Counted from the first letter of the stretch, positions 46,297 to 55,732 are shown. The stretch is 64,000 nucleotides of DNA from Aliivibrio wodanis (GCA_000953695.1 LN554846.1:124001-188000); one strand, 5' to 3'. Numbers and translations: made by a program. The notes: generated by a model from the sequence alone, not told the origin.

Positions 46297-47360
46297 GAAG
46301 TAACCTGAATTGCAGATTCATTCGAAATATTTTTAGGACTAATTTTGTCAAGTACTAACTGTGGGTTAAGTTCGGTTAAACACTTCAAATGCTTAAATTC
46401 ACACTCGCGCTTAAAGCAAGGGCGACATTTAATATCAGTACTTACAATATCGACCTTTTCAGCCAATGGTGGCGTATATTTTGGAGAGGTTGAGCCATAA
46501 ACACCAACTACATGACAACCAACAGCAGCAGCTACGTGCATTAAGCCAGAGTCATTACTTACCACTGTTTTACAAGCTGCTAGTAAATCAACGGCTTCAA
46601 TTAAACTGGTATCGCCTGCAAGGTTAAATACGGATTTTTGATTATCAGTATCAACCAAGGATTTAATAGCTTCAGTGGTTTCTTTATCTTTAGCTGAGCC
46701 AAACAACCAGACTTGGTGACCTTGGTTAATCATCTCATTAGCTACTGCTGAATAGTGCTCAACAGGCCATTGTTTTGCCGGGCCAAATTCCGCACCAGGG
46801 CATAAGCCAAGTACCGGTTTTTCAGTAGATAGCGAAAACTTAGTTAGGGTTGTTTGTTGAACATCACTATCAATAGCAAGTTTTGGGCGTGGTAAAGTAT
46901 CTAGTCCACCTAATGAGCTTGAATCAATCATTTCTGATTTTGGATGAGCCAATGCCACATAGCGTTCGACCATGTATTGAAATGATTTCTTATTTGGACG
47001 TAAATCGTTTAGCAGGCCATAGCGCATTTCGCCTTTCCAACCGATACGTTTTGGAATATCAGCAAACCAAGGGATCAAAGCAGATTTAGCCGAGTTCGGG
47101 CAGATATAAGCATGTGTATAATTATTGGCTTTAAGTTGCTTACCTAAACGGCGGCGACCCAATAGGTCAATATCACCGTGGCCAAGCGGCATTTCAATTG
47201 CTTGGTTCACCTCTGGCATACGATCCAGAATAGGTTTACACCACGCAGGAGCCATCACATCAATAATAGCATCAGGGTGTTGTTGTTTAAGCGTGATATA
47301 CAGTGATTGAGACATCACCATGTCGCCAACCCATGATGGGCCAATAATTAAAATTTTCAT
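46290..47360 (-). CDS. waaF: ADP-heptose:LPS heptosyltransferase II
   Basis: 356 residues, GT9. Adds the second heptose to the inner core at the cytosolic face. Motifs: GPSWVGDMVMSQSLY at the N-terminus, LCPGAEFGPAKQWP (donor loop) and VSNDSGLMHVAAAVGC, then GSTSPKYTPPL, all typical of WaaF. A Cys-rich end (CRPCFKRECEFKHLKCL) is also a WaaF hallmark. The start codon is 20 bp from repeats; the stop overlaps the start of waaA by 7 bp. Confidence 0.93.
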   Translation of the reverse strand: MKILIIGPSWVGDMVMSQSLYITLKQQHPDAIIDVMAPAWCKPILDRMPEVNQAIEMPLGHGDIDLLGRRRLGKQLKANNYTHAYICPNSAKSALIPWFADIPKRIGWKGEMRYGLLNDLRPNKKSFQYMVERYVALAHPKSEMIDSSSLGGLDTLPRPKLAIDSDVQQTTLTKFSLSTEKPVLGLCPGAEFGPAKQWPVEHYSAVANEMINQGHQVWLFGSAKDKETTEAIKSLVDTDNQKSVFNLAGDTSLIEAVDLLAACKTVVSNDSGLMHVAAAVGCHVVGVYGSTSPKYTPPLAEKVDIVSTDIKCRPCFKRECEFKHLKCLTELNPQLVLDKISPKNISNESAIQVTSC

Positions 47361-47387
47361 GTAATACCAATAATATCCATCAGCGAA

Positions 47388-47530
47388 GATCTTGCTAGAG
47401 ACTAGAGACTAGAGACTATAAGAGCGTGTATAACTGATGTGGTAGCAAAGTCTCTCACACCAGTGCTTCTGCTCTTATAGAAGCAAAGCGGTCTAGTCTC
47501 TAGTTAGCGAAGCGTATAGCTTTTATTTCT
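47388..47530. repeat. Inverted-arm repeat between hldD and waaF
   Basis: Three tandem CTAGAGA-type heptamers (about 47396-47418) lead into CTATAAGAGCGTGTATAAC. The opposite arm CTCTTATAGAAGCAAAGCGG...CTAGTTAGCGAAGCGTATAG is at about 47473-47520. It forms a large hairpin; no gene. Confidence 0.78.
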
Positions 47531-47537
47531 TAGAGCT

Positions 47538-48479
47538 TTACTTATTCATAATCGCCATATACTCAGCAACACCATCAGCTACCGACTTAAACTCAACATC
47601 ACAACCCGCAGCACGAAGCTTAGTTAAATCCGCTTGGGTAAATTCTTGGTAAGCGTCTTTTAAATGCTCAGGGAACGGAATGCTTTGAACTTCGCCTTTA
47701 CCGTGGTGCTTAATTACTGCATCAGCAACAGCGCGGAACGGTTCAGCACGGCCAGTACCACAGTTATAGATACCAGATACGCCATTTTCTAAGAACCAAA
47801 GATTAACCGCAGCTACATCACCCACGTAAACGAAATCACGCTTAAACTGGTCACTGCCTTCAAATAACTTAGGATCTTCACCCGCATTCATTTGGTTGTT
47901 TAAATGGAACGCAACCGAAGCCATCGAGCCTTTATGTTGTTCACGAGGACCATATACATTGAAGTAACGGAAACCGGTAATTTGAGAAACCGTTTCACCG
48001 TGAGCTTCAGCATCAGCCCATAGGCGACGAACGTAGTTATCAAACTGCTGTTTAGAATAACCGTAGACGTTTAATGCGCCTTCGTATTCACGTTCTTCAA
48101 TGAAGGTATCTGTATCGCCATAGGTAGCAGCAGATGATGCGTATAAGAATGGGATCTCACGTTCGATACAAAAATGAAGCACTTCTTTTGAGTATTCATA
48201 GTTGTTCATCATCATGTATTTACCGTCCCACTCAGTGGTAGCAGAGCACGCACCTTCGTGGAAAATAGCATCAATTGTACCGAAATCATCGCCCGCCATA
48301 ATTTGCGTAATGAAGTCTTCTTTATCCATGTAATCAGTGATATCAAGATCAACTAGGTTCTTGAATTTCTTGCCATCTTTTAGGTTATCAACCACTAAGA
48401 TATCGTTAAAGCCGTTGTCGTTTAAAGACTTAACAATGTTGCTGCCAATCATGCCAGCGCCGCCAGTTACAATGATCAT
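47538..48479 (-). CDS. hldD: ADP-L-glycero-D-manno-heptose 6-epimerase
   Basis: 313 residues. An SDR enzyme that makes the ADP-heptose used by the heptosyltransferases. The Rossmann motif [10 protein letters not shown] is at about 5-14, the catalytic Tyr/Lys pair in YGYSKQQFD at about 138-146, and [11 protein letters not shown]. The length is standard. It is upstream of waaF on the same strand, separated by a repeat hairpin. Confidence 0.95.
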   Translation of the reverse strand: MIIVTGGAGMIGSNIVKSLNDNGFNDILVVDNLKDGKKFKNLVDLDITDYMDKEDFITQIMAGDDFGTIDAIFHEGACSATTEWDGKYMMMNNYEYSKEVLHFCIEREIPFLYASSAATYGDTDTFIEEREYEGALNVYGYSKQQFDNYVRRLWADAEAHGETVSQITGFRYFNVYGPREQHKGSMASVAFHLNNQMNAGEDPKLFEGSDQFKRDFVYVGDVAAVNLWFLENGVSGIYNCGTGRAEPFRAVADAVIKHHGKGEVQSIPFPEHLKDAYQEFTQADLTKLRAAGCDVEFKSVADGVAEYMAIMNK

Positions 48480-48534
48480 TTTGATACCACGATTTATTAA
48501 AATAATTGATTCGATTGTAGCAGAGAAGAAAAGC

Positions 48535-48955
48535 AGGCGCTACGCTTGAAAAGCAGGGTCGAGAATCGAGGAAAGGCAAAAATCGAGGTTTCAGGACTCA
48601 GGTTTCAGGAAGGGCGAAAGAGCAGAATTCAGATCGCTTCGCTTGCAGAGTTCAGAGGTGGGTGCTGAAATCACAGTGACAAAGAATGGTTCTCCCCCTT
48701 TATCGCAATAGTTATGAGATCGATATAGTGAATATAAGGGGGAGTTAGAGGGGGTTGGTTGTGCTGTCTTTAGGTTATTCAGATAAACTAAACTTCATCA
48801 TTTACAACCCCTCCTAGCCTCCCCTTGTATCGGCAGTTTCTACCAAGTCACATTTGTGAACAAGGGGAGGAACAGTATTGTGAACGCTGAAATAACAACG
48901 ATCACCCCTGAACCCTGAAAGGGAGCCTGCGACCGATCTGAACCCTGAATTCTAA
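48535..48955. repeat. Complete nested palindromic element (hldD to 48969 gene)
   Basis: A full copy in inverted orientation relative to 4450. Extra CAGGTTTCAG modules (about 48585-48612) precede the terminal module GCAGAATTCAGATCGCTTCG (about 48622-48660). Then come C2 reversed (about 48685-48760), the joint with TTCAGATAAACTAAAC (about 48779-48794), C1 reversed (about 48805-48870) and the other terminal module (CCTGAACCC ... GATCTGAACCC, about 48905-48948). Read on the minus strand, long stretches are nearly identical to 4455-4800. No gene lies in this 489-bp gap. Confidence 0.87.
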
Positions 48956-48968
48956 AAAAGGAGTAATC

Positions 48969-50423
48969 ATGCCAACACCCCCAAAAAATTCAACCCAAGC
49001 CTCCAACCTAACCACAAGCCTCAAACATCACGGCGGAAAACTCGGCGTCACCGGCTCTTGCCACGAACTCAGCATTAATAGCAACGGCAACAAGCAGGGC
49101 ATATTAATCGACTGCGGTTTATTCCAAGGAAAAGATGCTAAAGACAACAATGGCAATGACAAAAAACTCGACATCGAATTTCCCATCTCACACCTAAAAG
49201 CACTAATCCTCACCCATACCCACATCGATCATATCGGCCGCTTACCTTGGTTATTAGCAAAAGGCTTTAAGCACCCCATATACTGCACACCCGCCACCGC
49301 CGAGCTAGTTCCATTAATGCTAGATGATGGCTTAAAGCTACAACTCGGATTAAACAAAGGCCAAAGAGCAAGAGTATTAGCGTTAATAAGAAAACAAATA
49401 AAACCCATACCCTACAACCAATGGCATCAAATTAAGCTCACCTCTAAAGCTAAACCTTCTCGTTCTAAAAGTTCTTGCTCTTCCCTGAAAGCGAAGCGTC
49501 CTGAATCCTTAAACCTGCTTTTCCGATTCCAACCCGCAGGCCACATCCTTGGCTCTGCGTATGTCGAAATTAAACTCCCAAACAATGAAATCGTCGTATT
49601 CTCAGGTGATCTCGGCCCATCAAATACGCCATTATTACCTGATCCTATCCCACCGAAACGTGCCGATTTGCTAGTAATAGAAAGCACCTACGGCAACAAA
49701 ATACACGACAGCGTAGAAACCAGAGCAAAACGACTGCAAGAAATAATAGAACGTTCACTAAAAGATGGTGGAGCAATCATCATTCCCGCATTTTCAGTAG
49801 GTCGAACCCAAGAGCTGCTGTTTGATATAGAGCACCTAATTCATCATCATAAAATTGATTCAAAAATCCCAATCATCTTAGATTCCCCATTAGCCAATAA
49901 AGTCACCAAACAATACCGCCGATTTAAAAAACTGTGGAGCAAAGAAGCCAAAACTAAAATCAACAATCAACGTCACCCACTTAACTTTGAGCAATGCGTC
50001 ACCATTGAAAGCCACAAAGAGCACATGAGCTTAGTTAACCGATTAAAAACCACCGCTGAGCCTTGCATCATTGTTGCCGCGAGTGGAATGTGCGCCGGAG
50101 GCCGAGTGATGAATTATTTAGAAGCGTTACTTCCTGACAAGCGCACCGACATTATTCTTGCAGGATATCAAGCTCATGGCACTTTAGGGCGAGATCTGCA
50201 AAACCAAAAATCAACCGTATGGATTGATAGTCAGTCAGTAGAAGTTAAAGCACAAATCCATACCATGTCGGGCTACTCAGCTCATGCGGATAAAGCTGAT
50301 TTAATTAAGTTTGTTGAAGGGATAGAGGAGGGAAGGAAGGAGGTGGTAGTGGTACATGGGGAGGACTGCGTGCGCGAGGAGTTTGAGAGGGTGCTGGAGA
50401 CTAGAAACTATACGCTGCGCTAA
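48969..50423 (+). CDS. Metallo-beta-lactamase/beta-CASP RNase-like protein with repeat-derived segments
   Basis: 484 residues. The metallo-beta-lactamase motif HTHIDHIGRLPW (about 78-89) and a beta-CASP domain (about 225-380, VIESTYGN, PAFSVGRTQELLF, LDSPLA) are followed by AASGMCAGGRVMNYL and SGYSAHADKADL. This is a CPSF73/RNase J-like nuclease architecture. Two parts look foreign: about residues 160-185 (SKSSCSSLKAKRPESLN), encoded by an intergenic-type repeat at 49470-49520, and the last eight residues ETRNYTLR, encoded by a repeat arm. The frame stays open throughout. Natural substrates are unknown. Confidence 0.82.
   Translation: MPTPPKNSTQASNLTTSLKHHGGKLGVTGSCHELSINSNGNKQGILIDCGLFQGKDAKDNNGNDKKLDIEFPISHLKALILTHTHIDHIGRLPWLLAKGFKHPIYCTPATAELVPLMLDDGLKLQLGLNKGQRARVLALIRKQIKPIPYNQWHQIKLTSKAKPSRSKSSCSSLKAKRPESLNLLFRFQPAGHILGSAYVEIKLPNNEIVVFSGDLGPSNTPLLPDPIPPKRADLLVIESTYGNKIHDSVETRAKRLQEIIERSLKDGGAIIIPAFSVGRTQELLFDIEHLIHHHKIDSKIPIILDSPLANKVTKQYRRFKKLWSKEAKTKINNQRHPLNFEQCVTIESHKEHMSLVNRLKTTAEPCIIVAASGMCAGGRVMNYLEALLPDKRTDIILAGYQAHGTLGRDLQNQKSTVWIDSQSVEVKAQIHTMSGYSAHADKADLIKFVEGIEEGRKEVVVVHGEDCVREEFERVLETRNYTLR
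49470..49520. repeat. Repeat fragment inside the beta-CASP coding sequence
   Basis: GCTCTTCCCTGAAAGCGAAG followed by CGTCCTGAATCC matches the CTCTTCCTGAAGCCTGCAAG-CGAAGCGCCCTGAAACC modules of the intergenic blocks (for example 7557-7595 and 16417-16445), with a short internal deletion. It lies between the EIKL-region and the conserved FQPAGHILGSAY motif. Confidence 0.65.
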
Positions 50424-50560
50424 CTAGAGATTATAAGTGCGGGTGTGTATTGGTGAGGGGGTTCTATATTTCCCAAGTATCAAATTAAAGAAATGATATT
50501 TAGAGCAACTAGAGACTATACGCTGCGCTGACTAGAGGCTATAAGTGCGAGTATGTCTAT
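50395..50560. repeat. Two arm repeats upstream of the four-helix-bundle gene
   Basis: GACTAGAAACTATACGCTGC at about 50398-50440 (its start is the 3' end of the beta-CASP gene) and CAACTAGAGACTATACGCTG at about 50507-50550, direct copies of the left arm. The matching right arm lies beyond the next gene at 50960-51003. Confidence 0.82.
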
Positions 50561-50603
50561 CGGCGAGAGTTATTTAATCATTTATACAAAATAAGGATAA
50601 GAA

Positions 50604-50951
50604 GTGTTATTTGAAAAGTTAAAAGTATGGCAGCGTTCTGCTCGATTGGCTTGTGATGTTATTGAGTTATTTGAAGGGAATAGAAACTTTGCACTAAAAG
50701 ATCAAATATTACGTTCATCATTATCTGTGCCTTCAAACATATCAGAAGGTGAAGAAAGAGAAACGATTAAGGAGAAAATTCGATTTTACTATTATGCTAA
50801 AGGTTCATGTGGCGAATTACTTACGCAGTTATTAATAGCAATTGAAACCTCAAGTGTGCCAAAAGAATCTGCGCTCCTTTTAGTTAAAGAAACACGAGAA
50901 ATCGCAAAAGTTATCGCAACAATCATTGAAAAAGATAAGAGAAAAAAGTGA
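50604..50951 (+). CDS. Four-helix-bundle protein (23S rRNA intervening-sequence protein family)
   Basis: 115 residues, GTG start with AAGGATAAG upstream. The pattern FEKLKVWQRSARLACDVIEL, then FALKDQILRSSLSVPSNISEG and the EL..QL..A final helices is that of the S23/four-helix-bundle family. These genes are often carried in rRNA intervening sequences or scattered as single genes; no biochemical function is settled. It is bracketed by inverted repeat arms (50395-50560 and 50960-51003), so it may have moved with them. Confidence 0.85.
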   Translation: MLFEKLKVWQRSARLACDVIELFEGNRNFALKDQILRSSLSVPSNISEGEERETIKEKIRFYYYAKGSCGELLTQLLIAIETSSVPKESALLLVKETREIAKVIATIIEKDKRKK

Positions 50952-50954
50952 AGC

Positions 50955-51005
50955 GTGGGCTTTTGATCTTATAGTCTCTAGTTAGCGCAGCGTATAGTTT
51001 CTAGT
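50955..51005. repeat. Right arm repeat downstream of the four-helix-bundle gene
   Basis: TTATAGTCTCTAGTTAGCGC followed by AGCGTATAGTTTCTAG, an inverted match to the arms at 50398 and 50507. It ends about 60 bp before the TetR gene. Confidence 0.82.
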
Positions 51006-51066
51006 TTCACATACTTTTTTCGGTTACAATTTAGCAATATTTGAATTTATTTGGCGCGGAAAGAGC

Positions 51067-51714
51067 ATGAAAACAAAAGACAGAATAATCCTCGGTGCCT
51101 TAGAACTCTTCAACCAAAACGGTGAACGCAGTATAACCACTAACCACATCGCCGCTCATCTTGAGATTAGCCCTGGCAACCTTTATTACCATTTTCGTAA
51201 TAAAGAAGAGATCATCAATGGTATTTTTGATAATTATGCTCAAGAGCTAAAAATACGATTTCAACCAATGGCAGAAGAAGAACAGTCAAGTATACCAGGT
51301 GTGCAGATTATGCTTACTTACCTGGACTCCATCTTTGTACTAATGTGGAACTACCGTTTTTTTTACGCCAACTTGCCAGACATTTTAAACCGAGATGCAA
51401 AGTTAAAACAGAAGTACACCAAAGCACAAAACTCATTGAACGATAATTTATTATCTATTATGCAAAGCTTCCGAGAGATAGGCATTATTGCGCTTGAAGA
51501 TGATGAGCTACAAGCCTTAACTAAAACACTGCATTTAGTCGCTTCTTGCTGGATAAATTATCAAACCGCGTTGCTATCAGATAAAGAAATTACAGAAAAT
51601 ATTATTTATCAAGGCATGCTACAAATGCTCAATGTTGTAAGACCAATGGCGACAGAACAAGGTCGAGTGCAGATATTAGCGTTAGAAGAGCACTATCAGA
51701 ATAAATTGTTATAG
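51067..51714 (+). CDS. TetR/AcrR-family transcriptional regulator
   Basis: 215 residues. An N-terminal TetR helix-turn-helix: RIILGALELFNQNGERSITT, then HIAAHLEISPGNLYYHFRNKEEII (recognition helix at about 37-50). A helical ligand domain follows. The target and ligand are unknown. It is upstream of, and codirectional with, a lipoprotein gene 160 bp away, which may be a target. The downstream gap carries only a degenerate copy of the terminal repeat module (about 51715-51760). Confidence 0.85.
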   Translation: MKTKDRIILGALELFNQNGERSITTNHIAAHLEISPGNLYYHFRNKEEIINGIFDNYAQELKIRFQPMAEEEQSSIPGVQIMLTYLDSIFVLMWNYRFFYANLPDILNRDAKLKQKYTKAQNSLNDNLLSIMQSFREIGIIALEDDELQALTKTLHLVASCWINYQTALLSDKEITENIIYQGMLQMLNVVRPMATEQGRVQILALEEHYQNKLL

Positions 51715-51875
51715 AATTCAGAATGATGGTAAGTTTTCTTACTGAGTTCAGGGGTGATGCTCTGAGCTCCTCTTCCTTTATTATTTCATCTGCTCTTGTG
51801 TGTTTTTTACACATCTCTGGCTCATATATTGCATGTAAAACCCTATAAACCATTTTTGACTCTTAAAGGTATCCT

Positions 51876-53291
51876 ATGAACAAGTTGCTCCCGTTAGGTG
51901 TTATCACCTCTATGTTATTAACCGGCTGTGGTGGATCTGATAGCGGTGGTGGCGGTTCAGCGCCGGCTCCTCAAAAGTACAAATGGCAATTTGTTCAGAT
52001 GAAAGAATTGACCAAAACAGGAATGACACAGTTTTGTGGTAACTCAACGGCAACAACATTTAGTGTCGACGAGACTGATGCAGATAGTGCAAACTGGTTA
52101 TATACGTTTGCAGTTAAAGCACCAACGATCAGTGATATTTTGGTTTATAACTCAAACGGCACTCTTTACACCGAAGGTAGCCTAACAAAGCATAATGTTC
52201 ACCAAACAGAAGGGACATTAGAGTTTACCGAGGATGACATCCCAGATGGTGGTTATATCACTGTTGTAGATACTGAAAATGGTATTGATAATGTTTTAGT
52301 TGTACAAAAAGAAGCGCTTGTTGATGGCATGATCAAAGTTAACTATAACCAAGGTCAGCAACAGTGCTATAGCAGTAATGCATTAAAAGCAGATCTAAAT
52401 AAGAAAAAAATCAATATAGCGACCTTCTCGGGTGTAGCAACAACCAATGTTGAAACCTATTTTGATGGTAAATTGCCAAAAGACAACGGTACGCTTAAAG
52501 AAGATCTAACGGTCTTAAGTACGTCTGAATCTGTTTTATTGTCAGGTTATGATGCTGATGGTGACATTAACGCATTTGCATATGTCGATAAAAACCAACT
52601 TTCAAACATGGCAACAGTTACGCCAAATACAATAAGCGTAGAGCCTATTTTTGATAAGGCCAACATTGACCTTGTTGGTAGTGTATCTGGTGATTTTGAT
52701 GAACTAAGCATCAACTCTATCTATAAAGGTAATATCTTTGAATGGTTTACATGGTCACAGTATTCAGCTTCATTTGATGCGTGGGCACCGTTAGATCCTG
52801 CTTATAGCTATTCTGCCTTTTATCAAGGTGAATTTAATGGTTGGGATGTTGTTATTAACCAACCAATCTCTGAAGGCTATACAAGCATTGATCTATCAAC
52901 ACTAGATATGAACACAACAGCACTAGCGCTTGATTGCTCTGGTTCAATTTGTTCATTAGATATGTCAGATGTTACTGCACAATCTGTTTCTGTATCGGAA
53001 GTAAACTTTAGCCAAGGTAATGCAAGATACACGGTATTTGCTTCTGGTTCAGACATCACGATCCCTAAGATCAGTGGTGTTGATTATCCAACTCAAAGCA
53101 CTTCGTTGAAAACCTCATTTTTATTGGCAAGTGAAAATAATACAGAGCTAACTCAAGCGTTTTATGTATTAGATAATACCAAGAACTATCAGCCATCAGC
53201 AGAATACGTTGAGATGATCCTTCCGCCAGCACTAGATATTAAGCATAATGAAACCTTAACAACCAATCAGTACACTTACATTAGTCGTTAA
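51876..53291 (+). CDS. Putative surface lipoprotein of unknown function
   Basis: 471 residues. A lipoprotein signal peptide with lipobox LLTGC (Cys at about 18) is followed by a Gly/Ser/Ala/Pro linker (GGSDSGGGGSAPAP). The mature protein is acidic, rich in Thr/Ser/Asp and beta-strand-like, with no domain I recognise. No Asp at +2 after the Cys (GGS), so outer-membrane sorting is expected. It lies between TetR and the O-antigen cluster and ends at its own terminator, so it is probably not part of that cluster. Confidence 0.7.
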   Translation: MNKLLPLGVITSMLLTGCGGSDSGGGGSAPAPQKYKWQFVQMKELTKTGMTQFCGNSTATTFSVDETDADSANWLYTFAVKAPTISDILVYNSNGTLYTEGSLTKHNVHQTEGTLEFTEDDIPDGGYITVVDTENGIDNVLVVQKEALVDGMIKVNYNQGQQQCYSSNALKADLNKKKINIATFSGVATTNVETYFDGKLPKDNGTLKEDLTVLSTSESVLLSGYDADGDINAFAYVDKNQLSNMATVTPNTISVEPIFDKANIDLVGSVSGDFDELSINSIYKGNIFEWFTWSQYSASFDAWAPLDPAYSYSAFYQGEFNGWDVVINQPISEGYTSIDLSTLDMNTTALALDCSGSICSLDMSDVTAQSVSVSEVNFSQGNARYTVFASGSDITIPKISGVDYPTQSTSLKTSFLLASENNTELTQAFYVLDNTKNYQPSAEYVEMILPPALDIKHNETLTTNQYTYISR

Positions 53292-53304
53292 GATAAACAA
53301 CAAT

Positions 53305-53344
53305 AAAAGGGTGATATAGCGTAATGTTATGTCACCTTTTTTTT
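53305..53344 (+). terminator. Intrinsic terminator after the lipoprotein gene
   Basis: AAAAGGGTGATAT pairs with ATGTCACCTTTT (one or two G-T pairs) around a GCGTAATGTT-type loop and ends in eight T. Confidence 0.75.
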
Positions 53345-53404
53345 GCTTCATATAATTTTGTATGTTTCATATTCTAAGTAATACGAATGTAGGAGGGCGA
53401 GTTA

Positions 53405-54672
53405 GTGAGTTCATTGCTTAAAAAATTTATTGGCTCAGCAGGACTACAATTCACAAGTAAAGGCTTAGCTGTTATTTCAGGGGTTATATTTGCTCGATAT
53501 TTAGGGGCGGAGCAATATGGGGTCTATAGTTATACCTTATCTATTATAGCCTTAGTATCGCTACCTGTAATGGCTGGATTCCCTGACTTATTAGTGCGAG
53601 AGGTGGCTAAGTATCACCTTGGGAGTAAGTGGGATTCACTGCTCGGTGTGATTAGTTGGTCACGTTGGTATATATTAATATCCTCATTTATAGTCATATT
53701 AGGGCTATGTTTTTTTTAGACGCTGATTTTTTTCAATCTGATGTAACGAACTTATTAATTATATTTTTTTGGTTAATACCACTTCGTGCTCTTTTAATGC
53801 ACCAAGGAGCTATATTAAATGGATTTAGATATTATATATCCTCTCAGTTACCAGAAAGAATAGTAATACCCGTTATTACTTTAATTGTATTGTGTTTTTA
53901 TTTTGTTTTAGATTTAACGATAAATGCTACACAATTAGCTTTTATCTCTGTATTCTCATCATTTTTTTCATTTCTATTAAGCTTATATTTATTAAACAAA
54001 GTAATTAATAAATTTTTAAAAAAAACAAAACCAACTTATCAAGTTAAATACTGGAGTCGATCGTTAATTCCTTTCTCTCTTATTACATTTATTAGTACGT
54101 TGAATGTAGAATTAGCGTTTATCCTTTTAGGCTGGCTAGACAGTACAGAATCGGTAGCATATTTTAGAATTGCGATGCATAGCGTTATTTTGATTTCACT
54201 AGGCTTATCGTCGATAAATGTTGTTATTATGCCCAACATTGTTCGTTTTTATAAAGTTGGAAATTTACATAAAACACAAGAGTTACTCACAAAAAGTGTT
54301 CGATTGAGTACGTTAATATCATTGCCTATTATATTAGTATTAATGTTCTTCGGTGACGATTTAATATCATTTTTATTTGGTGATGAGTATTTAGAGTCAT
54401 ATTCAATATTAATTGTTCTTTGTATCGGTCAACTTGTTAATGTCATCATGGGCTCGGTAGATTTAGTACTTAATATGACAGGGAATGAGAGTAAATCATT
54501 GAAAGTTTTACTTATAACTTTCTCAATTAATGTTCTGTTCCTATTTTTACTTATTCCCCAATTTGGTAGTCTAGGTGCAGCAATATCTGTTTCTTTAGGT
54601 ATGATTGTTAGTAAGGTTCTGATGGCAATTGATGTGTGGAAAACAACAAAAATTAAAACGTGGATAATGTAA
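53405..54672 (+). pseudogene. wzx: O-antigen flippase Wzx, frame broken at a T8 tract
   Basis: The MOP/Wzx polysaccharide flippase moves lipid-linked O-units across the inner membrane. The first part (GTG 53405, strong AGGAGGG ribosome-binding site; FARYLGAEQYGVYSYTLS, typical of Wzx) stops at TAG right after T8 (53710-53717). The rest (DADFFQSDVTNLL onward, about 310 residues with 9-10 membrane segments) continues in the next frame. One more T joins them into a 422-residue protein of normal Wzx length with about 12 membrane spans. A+T-rich, as O-antigen genes often are. Confidence 0.82.
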
Positions 54673-54748
54673 GACCAATCGTAGTAAATAACGGGTCATC
54701 CTAGCGGGTTAAAATACTCGATAACAGCGTTGAAATTTGTGATTGGTA
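54673..54748. mobile_element. Internally deleted MITE with ACCAATC/GATTGGT ends
   Basis: 76 bp bounded by ACCAATCGTAGTAAATAAC and GTGATTGGTA. Its first about 65 bp match one end of the 160-bp element at 30000-30159 (reverse strand) with a few changes, then jump directly to the other terminus. It begins at the stop codon of wzx and lies in the wzx-glycosyltransferase gap. Confidence 0.8.
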
Positions 54749-54811
54749 TAATTAAAAGGCATGCAAAGAATGTGGTTTGCAACGAGATAAAAATGTTATT
54801 AAACCTAATGA

Positions 54812-55732
54812 GTGTTAGCGATGGACGTGTGCTTCATTAAGACTGGAAAAGCGTATCTACCAGAAATATATGCTTATAGTGATTACCTTTCTCGTAAAGG
54901 GCTCTCTACAGTTATCGTAGAAAGCGAGGCCGAAGCTAAAAAAATAAATGCTAGTCTCTATTACAGAGTCGGGGGGCTCTTAACTAAGAAAATCAGGAAA
55001 AATAAACCAGAGATCCACGAGTATCATACTGTCAGTATTGGGCGTTTTAGTATGATGAAGAACTTAATGAAATCAGTATTGTGTGTTAAACCGGATTATC
55101 TCTCGTTTCTCACTCCTTTTGTTGAAAGTAAATACAGTTTTAGTCGTCATATTCCGCGCTTCTATCGAGATATGGGAGCGACTAGTCAGCTATTAGAACA
55201 ACGCGAATTACAGCAAGATAAACAGTTTGATATTTGTTATTTTGGTTCACTCTCAACACGGAATAAGCTTGTAGATACTCTCTTATCTCTTGCTGAGCAA
55301 GGCTTCTCTCTGGTTGTTGGCGGCGTTGCAACCAGATCTGATAAATTACGGCTTCAACAAAATGAACGAATTACTTTTCTTGGAGAGTGTGATCGTGAAA
55401 AGGTTTATTATTACCTCTCTCAATCACGATTTGGTTTAAACTATATGCCAAATGAATACCCATTAACTCAACAAACATCAACTAAAGTGATTGAGTACCT
55501 TGTCGCAGGTTTGCCGATATTATCAAATACATATCCTTGGATAACTCAGCACTCACAACAGTTAGGGTATAGCTACATAGAATTACCCCAGAGTAACTCG
55601 ATTTCTTTACCAAAAAATAGTTTTCAGCCTAAATACCGTATTTCCTTGAATAGTGCGAGAGCATTGACATGGGATGCTATTTTGGAACATTGCCAATTTG
55701 AAAAAATAATACGTCAGTGTATAGGGAAATAA
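54812..55732 (+). CDS. Glycosyltransferase of the O-antigen cluster
   Basis: 306 residues, start GTG 54812 or ATG 54821 (MDVCFIKTGKAYLPEIYAYS). The second half resembles GT-B enzymes: FDICYFGSLSTRNKL (about 143-157), ITFLGECDREKVYYYLSQSRFGLNYMP and TSTKVIEYLVAGLPILSNTY (about 232-251), where a Glu-x7-Glu-like site is expected. The donor and acceptor are unknown. It may share transcription with the next gene, 8 bp downstream. Confidence 0.75.
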   Translation: MLAMDVCFIKTGKAYLPEIYAYSDYLSRKGLSTVIVESEAEAKKINASLYYRVGGLLTKKIRKNKPEIHEYHTVSIGRFSMMKNLMKSVLCVKPDYLSFLTPFVESKYSFSRHIPRFYRDMGATSQLLEQRELQQDKQFDICYFGSLSTRNKLVDTLLSLAEQGFSLVVGGVATRSDKLRLQQNERITFLGECDREKVYYYLSQSRFGLNYMPNEYPLTQQTSTKVIEYLVAGLPILSNTYPWITQHSQQLGYSYIELPQSNSISLPKNSFQPKYRISLNSARALTWDAILEHCQFEKIIRQCIGK

